From NCBI GenBank assembly GCA_009760855.2, contig WPIO01000010.1:4108001-4172000 (forward strand): a stretch of DNA of 64,000 bases. The letters run 5' to 3'. Below are positions 55,347-64,000 of this stretch, in pieces. The position numbers and the translations under genes are program-made. The stretch comes from Cristatella mucedo. Its lineage: Eukaryota > Bryozoa > Phylactolaemata > Cristatellidae. Below the pieces are notes generated by a model. That model was not told the origin of the DNA. It did no database searches and worked only from the letters and a program-made list of their open reading frames with translations. Each line of letters begins with the position of its first letter. Position 1 is the first letter of the stretch.

Positions 55347-57225
55347 ATGGAGCCCTCGCCGAGCGGCGCTAATCGCGTGGTACGTGTCAATGTCATTGAA
55401 GGCATTGGTAGCCGCGTGATAAGAGGTCCTGATTGGAGATGGGGAAAGCAGGACGGCGGCGAGGGTCACATCGGCACCGTGAGGAACTTCGAGTCGCCTG
55501 AGGAGGTAGTGGTGGTGTGGGACAACGGGACTGCTGCCAATTACCGGTGTTCTGGACTGTACGATCTGCGCGTGTATGATAGCGCCCCGGCATCCATCAA
55601 GCACGACGGGACTATGTGCGATACTTGTCGACAGCAACCGATATACGGCATCCGTTGGAAGTGCATGGATTGCCATAATTATGACCTGTGCTCGCTTTGC
55701 TATCACAGCGATAAGCACAGCCTGCGGCATCGCTTCTACAGAATTGCAACACCGGGCGGCGAGAAGGTCGCCATGGAGGCTCGGAGGAAAAGCAAAAAAA
55801 TCACACTGCGCGGCATGTATCCTGGTGCCAGGGTGGTTCGGGGAGTCGACTGGCAGTGGGAGGACCAAGACGGTGGTAACGGCCGGCGCGGCAAAGTGAC
55901 CGAGATTCAGGACTGGAGCGCCGCGAGTCCCAGAAGCGCCGCCTACTGCCTGTGGGACAACGGGGCGAAGAACCTGTATCGGGTGGGCTTCGAAGGCATG
56001 GCCGACCTGAAAGTCGTCAGCGATGCGAAGGGCGGCTCGGCATACAGGGACCACTTGCCGCTGCTCGGCGAGCAGTCTGCCGGTCTGCACGTGGGAGTCG
56101 GCGGCTTCCAGGTGAACGATCAGGTGAACGTCGACCTGGAGCTGGAGCTCGTGCAGTCGCTACAGCACGGGCACGGCGGATGGACCGACGGCATGTTCGA
56201 GTGCCTCGGCACGACGGGCACCGTCGTGGGCATCGACGAGGATCACGACATCGTCGTCAGCTACCCGAGCGGCAATCGCTGGACCTTCAATCCGGCCGTC
56301 CTGACCAAGGTCCTGCACCACGCCGGCGCGCCCAGCGTCAACGTGATGAGCCCGGCGACGGACGAGGCGGACGGCTTGGACGCCGGCGGACCGCAGTCAT
56401 TTGCCATTGGCGACCTCGTGCAGATCCTGGGCGACGCCGAGGGCGTGAAAGCGCTGCAGCGCGGCCACGGCGAGTGGGCCGAGGCCATGCTGCCCACGCT
56501 CGGCAAGATCGGCCGGGTACAGCAGATCTATCACGACAGCGATCTCAAGATCGAGGTGTGCGGCACGTCGTGGACGTACAACCCGGCCGCCGTGTGCAAG
56601 GTGGCCTCGGCCGACGGCACGACGGTCGCCGGCGGGCCCGGCGAGCGGCTCAATGTGCTGCTGAAGAAGCTGTTCGAGACGCACGTGTCGGGCGACGTCA
56701 ATGAGGAACTGGTGAAGGCAGCGGCAAACGGCGACGCGCAGCGCGTCGAGGAGGTGCTGCAGCGGCCCGAGGCCAACCCGAACGGTGTGTTTGCCGGCCA
56801 CACGGCTCTGCAGGCCGCCTCGCAGAACGGGCATGCCGAGGTGATACGCACGCTCATCAAGAACGGCGCCGACCTGGAGATCGAGGACAAGGACGGCGAC
56901 CGTGCCGTGCACCACGCCGCCTATGGCGACGAGCCGGGCGTCGTCGGCCTGCTGCATCGCGCCGGCGCCGACCTGGATGCGCGAAACAAGCGCCGCCAGA
57001 CGGCACTGCACGTTGGCGTGAACAAGGGCCACGCTGGCGTCGTGCGTGCCCTGCTCGAGCTCGGCTGCCGAGCGAGCCTGCAGGACACGGAGGGCGACAC
57101 GCCACTGCACGATGCTGTCAGCAAGCGGCGTGACGACATGGTCGCGCTGGTGCTCGACTTTGGCGCCGACGTCGGCGTCACGAACAACAACGGCTTCAAT
57201 GTCCTGCATCATGCGGCTCTTCGAG
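55347..57225 (+). CDS. MIB1: Mind bomb E3 ubiquitin ligase, large N-terminal exon
   Basis: Mind bomb ubiquitinates Delta/Jagged ligands so that they are endocytosed and activate Notch. This exon encodes 626 residues from the ATG at 55347. First MIB/HERC2 domain (residues about 14-78, [19 protein letters not shown]). ZZ zinc finger (C91, C94, C106, C109, C115, C118, H124, H128). Second MIB/HERC2 domain (about 155-230, [19 protein letters not shown]). Two REP-type repeats ([13 protein letters not shown] and [20 protein letters not shown]). The start of the ankyrin array (from about 450; [51 protein letters not shown]). Identity to vertebrate MIB1 is very high through the MIB and ZZ domains. The exon ends L-R-G with one base before GTGAGG. 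GC content is much higher than in the flanks. MIB1 is preferred over MIB2 because the REP region and ankyrins match MIB1 closely. Confidence 0.98.
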
Positions 57226-58319
57226 GTGAGGACTTGGGCGAGAGGCGAGTGCCATTGCTGTGGCAGTGGTAGTGGGTCTATGTGCATGGATTTCCTAGCG
57301 GCTTGCAATGATGCCATGGGTGTCGGTAGGACGTTGCCAGGCTATGTGCGGAGGGGGCCTTCCGAATGCTGGGCCGCATGGCCTCTGAGGAGGCTTTTGG
57401 TCTCGTGTGATTGGCTTTATTTGGGGCAAGATCAAGAATCAGCAGCCTGCTTCAGTCTGGCATCAGTCTTTGGTGCACGCGTCACCCAGACTGGTGTGGT
57501 CCAAGGCTTACGTAACTGAACGCAGTCTGAAAAGTTGAGCATGGTTCTATTTCTTGGCTAAGACTGAGGAAAGACCACACACACGACCAGTCGCGGGCAC
57601 GCCTTTTTCATTGCTTTGAAAGGATGACTAGGCGCCTTCTATGAGGTGATATCATCGGTGCATTGTACGAGAGTCCCTGTTTATGGGACTTTGAGCTCTT
57701 CGTATGGGAATCAGATCACGAGGCAGCGGGCAAAAGAAGCAATCCCGAAAGGCTTACATTCACCGGGAGGTGCGTTGCGGAGTGCCATTTCCTACCTCCC
57801 GTAAAAAAGTTAAGAGGTCACAGGCCAGACTCAAGCAGGTGCAAGGAAGCAAGATGGACCGTGTAAACGTGACTTTAGAGTTTTCTAGCTATTGGGGAGA
57901 GGGGCCTCCTTGCATCCGCCTGCCTCTGCATGGACTGCCTTTCTCTTTTTGCCGAAGCATTTCCATGTTGCAGATAGCTGTGAAAGAAGTTTGCCTGCTG
58001 GTCAGCAGGCGGCTGCTGATGTACTGAGGGCCACGTGACTGCACGAATATGTCACTGTCTGGCTGCATGCACTGGCAGCTGGCTGCATGTGCATGTAGTT
58101 TGCAAGTGCCTGCTTGCTTGCCCTGCCACGATGTTCTTTTCTGCTATGGATAGTTTTTTGCAAAATTGTCCCCTCACCGGCAGGCCGGCGTTAAAGGCCA
58201 AAGCTTTGTAAGCCAAAAACGAACTTAAAGGGCAGGCCGTCTTGTGCATTCCATGCTTGCACTAGTAGCTGAAGTGATGTCCACTCACACGGTGGACTGC
58301 ACTGTAGCCGTTGTGAGCT

Positions 58320-58412
58320 ATCACGCTTCCTTTACAGCATGGGCAAAGTTCCTAGAAGTTTTCTGAGGGCACTATACAAATGAATTATCATTATTATTAT
58401 TATTATTATCGA
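58320..58412 (+). mobile_element. LINE 3' end (variant tail)
   Basis: GCTTCCTTTACAGCATGGGC, AGTTTTCTGAGGGCACTATA and an (ATT) tail, matching the fragment at 42480-42585. In MIB1 intron 1. Confidence 0.7.
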
Positions 58413-58641
58413 TCCTCTCGGCCAGTGTGTTACAGAGTTACATTTTGTACTAGTTGACCTTGGCCTTGTAGACCTGTTCAATCATAGGGCAAGCTGAGGG
58501 AGGACATGATTTTTATGGGCATGCCAACCATTAGTTGAGAAAAGCTTCTGGCCTCCCCAACTTGCCCTTGCCCTTGCCCATATCACTGCTCTCGGGCAGA
58601 GGGGGCTCCCAGCTGGTGCTGAGGCTGCTTTCTATTTGCAG

Positions 58642-58876
58642 GCAATCCAAGCGCCGTGCGCATCCTTCTGTCCAAGCTGGTGCCACTTCGGCCGTGGGTT
58701 GTCGACGAGAAGAAGGACGATGGGTACACTGCGCTGCACCTTGCAGCGCTGAATAACCACGTCGAGGTTGCCGAACAGCTGGTCAAAGTCGGTGATGCCG
58801 ACATGAACGCACAGAACGTCAACCAGCAGACCCCGCTGCATCTGGCCGTTGAACGACAGCACACACAGATAGTCAG
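58642..58876 (+). CDS. MIB1: MIB1 exon 2, ankyrin repeats
   Basis: 235 bp, acceptor TATTTGCAG, donor GTAATA, phase 1 in and 2 out. Encodes [48 protein letters not shown] and [20 protein letters not shown]. Confidence 0.97.
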
Positions 58877-58961
58877 GTAATATCAGCAAGTCATAAGCAT
58901 GCATCCAGGTGGTCGCAGCTTCAGTAAGGCATGCCTACCATTTTTGCTGCATGCATAAGAG

Positions 58962-58964
<3 letters not shown>

Positions 58965-59024
<60 letters not shown>
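58965..59024. repeat. (GT)30 microsatellite
   Basis: 60 bp of GT in the sense orientation of MIB1 intron 2, 89 bp after the exon 2 donor. Confidence 0.97.
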
Positions 59025-59025
<1 letters not shown>

Positions 59026-59360
59026 CTCGCGCATGCACGTGTGTGTATGTCGTCTGCGCTCGCCTTCCGAAGGTGATAAACTTCGGCAGTTAGCAGATTG
59101 CAGAGGCGCCCTAGGATATTTGCTTGCGTAGCTCGTTTACTATTACGTGAGTGCGCAGTTTTGATAGACATCCAAGGTGTCATGCGAGCTGGCAGCAGTT
59201 CCCGTGTCGGCTGTGTGGGTTGTCACGTTCTTCTCTTACCTTTACAATGACGATTTGTCAAGAGTCCGAAGCACCTCGAGCAGCCGAGTTCGAGCATTTT
59301 CTCGTGGGCGCTCGTCTGTAGAGTGTAGGCCCCTTTCTCTCTGTCTCTCTGCCACGGCAG

Positions 59361-59490
59361 GCTGCTGGTGAAGGAAGGTGCCAGCCTCAGTGCCACAGAC
59401 AAGGACGGCGACAGCCCGCTGCACGAAGCGCTCCGCCATCACACGCTGTCGCAGCTTCGGCAGCTGCAGGACGTGCAGGATGTCGGCAAG
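59361..59490 (+). CDS. MIB1: MIB1 exon 3, ankyrin repeats
   Basis: 130 bp, acceptor CACGGCAG, donor GTAGGG, phase 2 in and 0 out. Encodes [40 protein letters not shown] and VGK, almost identical to vertebrate MIB1. Confidence 0.97.
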
Positions 59491-61049
59491 GTAGGGCTGC
59501 GCCACAGCAGCAGCACCGACAGTCAGTCAGACGGACAGAGAAGGGGCCGTAATCGTGGAAGCTGCTGACCGGGGGGGGGGGGGCGAGGGGCCAGCGGGCT
59601 GGAGGGGTCCGCGTGTAACTCTTTAGCCATGTCTTCGCCATGTCCATAGTTTGTCACGAACTGCTCAGTCGATGCGTGCAATGCTTATTGTGGTTGCTCT
59701 TTGCCTGCTGCTCCTTGTGGCGAGCAACGGCGATGCTTTGTTTGTCACGGGAGTGGCAGGGGATTTAATCACGTTACCGGCGAACTCCTCGGCACCTTTG
59801 TCACCGCTGACGGTAGAGGGCACTGCCATTCGGTGTGATGAGAGCTCCTGCTGCTGGCAGCTGCGGGCGTTTGCTCTCTACTGCTGCTGCTGCTGCTTCG
59901 AGTAGCTGACAACTTGCAGAGCGTGAAACGTGCATTCAAGATCCGGCCTGCCGCTGCTCAGCACCTTGCACTACTGCGGTGTGGCAGCTCCGAATCTGCA
60001 GATCCGGCGGCGGCACACGAGCTTCCATGCTGTCGAGAGGTTGCCCGGCTGAGCGCCTCAGCACCTAGGCGACTCTTTGTTTGTGTGCTATCACTAACCG
60101 AGGTCGCACGGCTCATGCAGCAAAAACCCAGTCGAAGGTTGTAGCTTTAGCTGGAGGGCAGTCGATGAGGTAGCCAGCAAGTGAGTGGCAAATGAGAAGC
60201 CGGAACAGCCCGGCAGCTGTGGGAGAGCAGTCAGCAGTGCCTATGGGCATCAAGTGTGGAAGCGAGTCTTACAGTCTGCAAAACACGTGCGTCTGGCTGA
60301 CAGCCTGAGGGAAAGGAGAGTATGGAAAATTTTTATCCAGCATAGATGCACAGGCAAGAGGAGACCGTACATTACTGCTCTAGCGGTTTAGCTACATGAG
60401 AAGCAAGCCATGGCTGGCTAAGCGTGAGAATCTCTTTTCCTCACCATATCTACCGTCTATCTGTTTGTCTCCCGCAGAGAGGGTAACGAAAAAAAGCTGG
60501 TGGGCAGCATCTGCAGCTTGGCCAGTTGGTATGAGCAGGGCTTTGGTTGAGACTGCGCTGTCTCTGGCCAGGCCTCCGATCTGCAGCTGCTCCACATTTG
60601 CATTGTGTCGCTTCATACTCAATGCTTCTGCCCCACTCTCACCTGGCGGCATCCGGAGCTACTTAATGTGCTCGTTGGGCAACAAGTTTCTAGGTGCAGT
60701 TTTAGTCTGCCTCCGAAGCCGGAGGTTTGCAACACGTGAGACTCAAAGCCAAAGGGTGCTGATTCAGCGTGGGTAGACGGTAGGGGCTAGGGGTCAAAGT
60801 CAGAGTACACAGTGCATTCCTGCTGGGTGAGCCATCCGAATGACTTCCGTGTTGCTGTGGTCTCCATCGGAACCCAATCATCTTGCACAGCCCTGCTTCA
60901 AACCAATCATTAGTGTATGCAGCATGCTTGTTCTTGTTTGCAATCGGTGTCTCGTGCGTGGCCTTCGTATTCACTATATGCGACCGAGTGGGTACTGATG
61001 GATTTGGATGATGGATTCGTTAGATTTGGAGTGGCTGGCTGCCGCTCGT

Positions 61050-61695
61050 TAGAATAGACCTAGCAAAGGCCAAGTCCAGCTTCTACAGAAACGTTGTTGA
61101 ATGATGTATGCACAATCCGAAAACGCTGATGTCCACGATCAGTCTTCTACTTGACTGCTCCCAGGTTAGCTCCTTACCTAGTGCTCTTTGTAGTTATCTA
61201 GCCGATCGCCTTTTAACTTTTTTTTGGTCAACAAGATAGACAAGATCAGAGAGTCAATCCTTATGGTATCAGCATCCCCTCTGGACTCGATTCCATCAAT
61301 TCCATGCACATACTCGATGTCTACATTCAAGGAGGCTACGATGACCTCATCCTGAAATTAATCTCCCATTCAAAGAAGAGTTTTCTAGACCCTATTCCCA
61401 TTTTCCTACTTCTACAATGCATATGTTTGCTGCTGCTATATGTAGCACAATACATATGTCCTTGGCCTTAGGTTATGTCCATGAACCTTTCAAAAAGGCT
61501 GTCGTTAGGCCACTAATTAAGAAAGCAACACTACACCAAGCCATGTTGATCATTTTGTTTGTTTATCAAGCATGATTTTACTCACCATTCAATTGCATTT
61601 CCCTTTGCAGCAAATGTAAAGCGCCTAGAGAAAGATTAAGTTCTCTGAGGGCGCTTTATCAAGTACATTATTATTATTATTATTATTTTTAGAAA
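61050..61695 (+). mobile_element. LINE family A fragments (linker plus 3' end)
   Basis: 61050-61540 parallels 28240-28740 of the larger copy (AACCTTTCAAAAAGGCTGTC versus AATCTTTCAAATAGGCTGTT, then GGCCACTAATTAA). 61550-61690 is the 3' end (TTTGCAGCAAATGTAAAGCG, stem, ATT tail). The intervening RT is deleted. In MIB1 intron 3. Confidence 0.7.
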
Positions 61696-61699
61696 CAAA

Positions 61700-62180
61700 A
61701 CCTTAGACCGTGCCTGGCAATCATATAGGCTAGAGGGACAGTATAAACCGTGAAAAGAAGCAGACCAAGCACAGAGCCCGGATGTACGCTGCATTTCACT
61801 GGCTCATCAAATGACTTTGCCTGTTCACATCAATACTAGGGAGTCTTCCACTAAGATAGGGCCTGAACCTTTGCAATGCAGTGCAAGTGATGCCCAGGCG
61901 AGATGTGGGGCACTCGAGAAGGACTTGGTGATCAATTGTATCAAATACTGCCGAAAGATCAAGCTAAACAAGCAGCTAGATTTACCTGAGTCTGGATTCC
62001 TGAAAAGGTCGCTGGAGACCCTAAGCAATACTGACTCTGTGGAGTGATCAGCTCTAAAATCAGACTGGAACTTGCTTGCTAGGTTTGAAGTTTCAATATA
62101 AGAGTTCATCTGGTCTGCCACAACTCGCTCCAGTGTCTTTGATAAGAAGGGTGAAAGGGAGACTGCAGCGTACATCCGGG
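61700..62180 (-). mobile_element. LINE family A RT N-terminal fragment
   Basis: Minus strand encodes VSLSPFLSKTLERVVADQMN, then SKFQSDFRADHSTESVLLRV, the RT motif NYRPVSLLPxLSKxLERxV and FQSGFRxxHSTE. Confidence 0.8.
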
Positions 62181-62184
62181 CTCT

Positions 62185-62262
62185 GTGCTTGGTCTGCTTC
62201 TTTTCACGTTTTATACTGTCCCTCTAGCCTATATGATTGCCAGGCACGGTCTAAGGTTTTGT
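62185..62262 (+). mobile_element. LINE RT fragment
   Basis: Plus strand encodes a GSVLGLLLFTFYT-like stretch and the following Ala/Ile/His region of RT. It is wedged between two minus-strand fragments. Confidence 0.55.
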
Positions 62263-62735
62263 TTCTAATAATAATAATAATAATAATGTACTTGATAAAG
62301 CGCCCTCAGAGAACTTAATCTTTCTCTAGGCGCTTTACATTTGCTGCAAAGGGAAATGCAATTGAATGGTGAGTAAAATCATGCTTGATAAACAAACAAA
62401 ATGATGGGCATGGTTAGGGGTGACATGCACAGGGTCAGCATGCAAATGTGGTTAGTGGCAGCATGCACAGTGTCAGCACGCATAAGCACATGAAGGACGA
62501 ATCACAGGGACCCACTCAATGCTGTCCTAAATAGGTGTGTTTGTAAGTTCCTTTTAAAATGTGGTCAGGTCAGGGGATGTTCTGACGCAGGTCGGGTGGG
62601 AGTTCCAGGCTTTGGGAGCATACGAACTAAATGCACGGTCTCCAAAGGATTTAAGGTTTGTACGGGGTATTTGTAGACTGTTGGATTCCGAAAAGCGGGT
62701 GGTACGATGCTTGGCCTGATGGGAGAGTATATTCT
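62263..62735 (-). mobile_element. LINE family A 3' end with RT C-terminus
   Basis: Reversed tail (AATAATAATGTACTTGATAA), stem, shared AGGGTCAGCATGCAAATGTG block, then the end of the RT frame up to about 62735. Nearly identical in order to 34715-35170. Confidence 0.8.
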
Positions 62736-63010
62736 ATGCAAATGACACTCAGTTGTGCCTTTGCTTTGATCCCTCCCGACTCTCTAGCACGTTGAATGAT
62801 CTTAACTCCCTCGCTGCATGTATTGATGACATCCGCACATGGATGGCAGCAAACATTAAAAAAAATGGAATCACGATAAAACAAACTTACTAGTTATGGG
62901 AAAACTAAGCATGATTCAGAAATTGGAAAAATTACTGCTCAAAATCGGTCTGCCAGCGAGCGTATCTCCTGTTGCATCTGCACGAAATCTGTGTCCTGTT
63001 CCAAAGTGAC
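62736..63010 (+). mobile_element. LINE family A RT fragment
   Basis: Plus strand encodes FYANDTQLCLCFDPSRL, with the catalytic box reading YAND and not YADD, then [20 protein letters not shown] and MGKLSMIQKLEKLLLKIG. Dead by substitution of a catalytic Asp and by stops. Confidence 0.75.
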
Positions 63011-63503
63011 CTTTCATTATTGCCCCTTCCCTCAAGACATATATTTCCCCTTCCCTCAAGACACCGACCGCCCCTTTCCTTCGAGCTTGTCAGTGAGTTG
63101 GTCACACTCTTCCGATGATCTGAGACCGAGCTCTGCTGAGCAGTGCCGGGCACACCTGCCTTGCCTCTGTTGCCCAGAGCTGCGGTCACATTCACCATTT
63201 GCTTAATGCATTGGCTCGCCCTGCTTTTACTCGTTGCACCCACAATTGTAGTGAGCTATCTATGGCAAGCATTCATTTTTGCCAACCTACATTTTTGCTG
63301 TCATCTCAACAGTGGAGACTTGCTCGACGCCGAGCGTCTCACATTGTGCTCGATCGCACCTTGCTTGCACGCACTGCCTGCGGCCGAGCAGAGTGGCACA
63401 GCCCTGGCAGAGCGACTTGCTGTGCCCCCTGGCGACCCTTTGGCGGCACCTTATCGGTTAGCTCGTCACCGTGGCAGCTCTGCTGGCCGTCTTTTTTGCG
63501 CAG

Positions 63504-63685
63504 CTGCTCATGGGACTCGGCTCGCAGAGTGCCGACAAGAAGTCGAGCGCCTCCATAGCCTGCTTCTTGGCCGCAAACGGAGCGGACCTCAACCTGAAGA
63601 ACAAGAAGGGCCAGACACCGCTCGACCTCTGCCCCGACCCCAACCTGTGCAAAGCGCTCGCCAAGTGCCACAAGGACAAGAGCAG
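63504..63685 (+). CDS. MIB1: MIB1 exon 4, end of ankyrin region
   Basis: 182 bp, acceptor TTTTGCGCAG, donor GTGAGC, phase 0 in and 2 out. Encodes [40 protein letters not shown] and [20 protein letters not shown]. About ten residues that precede it in vertebrate MIB1 (the DAAWEPSKN stretch) are not found here or in the preceding intron. Confidence 0.95.
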
Positions 63686-63994
63686 GTGAGCCTCAGGCCG
63701 GCCGGAGGGAGCGTGCACACGAGCTCGCTCTTTCCGGTCGAAGCTGTCCGCGGCGGGTGGCACTGGCTAGTGCCGTCGAGCAGCGTTGCTATGGCGCAGC
63801 TGCCGCTCTGGGTGCCGAAAGGGGATCGCTCGACGGGCTCGGGACTTGGTCACGCGAGCTCTGAGCTTCACCAACGACGTCGCTGCCGTTTGCTTCCAGT
63901 ATCTGCTGCCTCTGCAGCCACCCGAGATCGCCGAGCACACGTGCCCGCCAGCGATGGCGTTCGACCGTTTTGTATCTGGTTAATCTGTTTGCAG

Positions 63995-64000
63995 CCCGCC
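63995..64000 (+). CDS. MIB1: Possible start of the next MIB1 exon, cut by the window edge
   Basis: A good acceptor (TTAATCTGTTTGCAG) lies six bases from the end. The first base would complete Ser in the phase left by exon 4. Too short to confirm. Confidence 0.4.

Noticed and set aside
55119-56090. 323-codon minus-strand open frame
   Set aside because: Antisense shadow of the GC-rich MIB1 first exon, whose plus frame matches MIB1 throughout. The 306-codon minus frame at 56397-57317 and the 250-codon plus frame at 55952-56704 are likewise shadows.
59651-59905. Open frame starting with a signal-peptide-like MRAMLIVVALCLLLLVASNG
   Set aside because: It lies in MIB1 intron 3, ends in a CTG-repeat-derived poly-Cys stretch, and has no recognised domain. 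Hydrophobicity alone is not enough.
1-64000. CRISPR arrays, bacterial operons or phage systems
   Set aside because: Spliced animal genes, LINEs and SINEs occupy the window. No spaced direct repeats of CRISPR type were seen.

Overview
This is nuclear DNA from an animal. Genes are split into short exons with GT-AG (occasionally GC-AG) introns of 0.1 to 10 kb. The introns hold non-LTR retrotransposons, tRNA-derived SINEs, LTR-element remnants, a hAT miniature transposon and long dinucleotide repeats. Several thousand bases of protein-coding sequence align well with conserved metazoan proteins. The lineage cannot be fixed from the sequence. The collagen/C1q gene, the LINE families and the SPIN-like hAT element fit a non-vertebrate animal, but this is inference.

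Layout, left to right. (1) 1-3.3 kb: repeat-derived sequence, an unassigned open frame, and the first coding exon of a ZNF598-type RING E3 ligase on the minus strand (3159-3320); the rest of that gene lies outside. Three perfect CRE palindromes sit 320-600 bp upstream of its start. (2) 3.9-8.5 kb: perfect hairpins, head-to-head LINE tails, a decayed Ty3/gypsy integrase, a 304-bp SPIN-like hAT MITE with an exact 8-bp target duplication, and a foldback. (3) 9.2-51.8 kb, minus strand: an apparently complete DNA ligase I gene (LIG1). I resolved 22 coding exons with matching phases, from the PCNA-binding motif to the stop codon. One small exon between 36.8 and 46.5 kb is only tentative. (4) 40.1-44.2 kb, plus strand: a complete four-exon secreted collagen/C1q-domain protein gene nested inside the largest LIG1 intron. 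(5) 51.8-55.3 kb: a head-to-head intergenic interval with little recognisable content. (6) 55.3 kb to the window end, plus strand: the N-terminal ~808 residues of Mind bomb (MIB1). It starts with one unusually large 1.88-kb exon. The RING exons lie beyond the window.

Most other sequence is mobile-element debris. One LINE family (A) has CR1/L2-type endonuclease and reverse transcriptase, a self-complementary 3' stem and an ATT-repeat tail, and occurs in about twenty fragments on both strands. A second LINE family (B) has at least five fragments. There are about five tRNA-derived SINEs, a solo LTR, and a foldback repeat at two loci whose central loop is inverted in one relative to the other.

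The genes do not form a pathway. LIG1 seals nicks at replication forks and in repair, MIB1 ubiquitinates Notch ligands, ZNF598 marks collided ribosomes, and the C1q protein is extracellular. The most notable non-genic items are the SPIN-like element, which suggests horizontal transfer, and the loop-inverted foldback pair.
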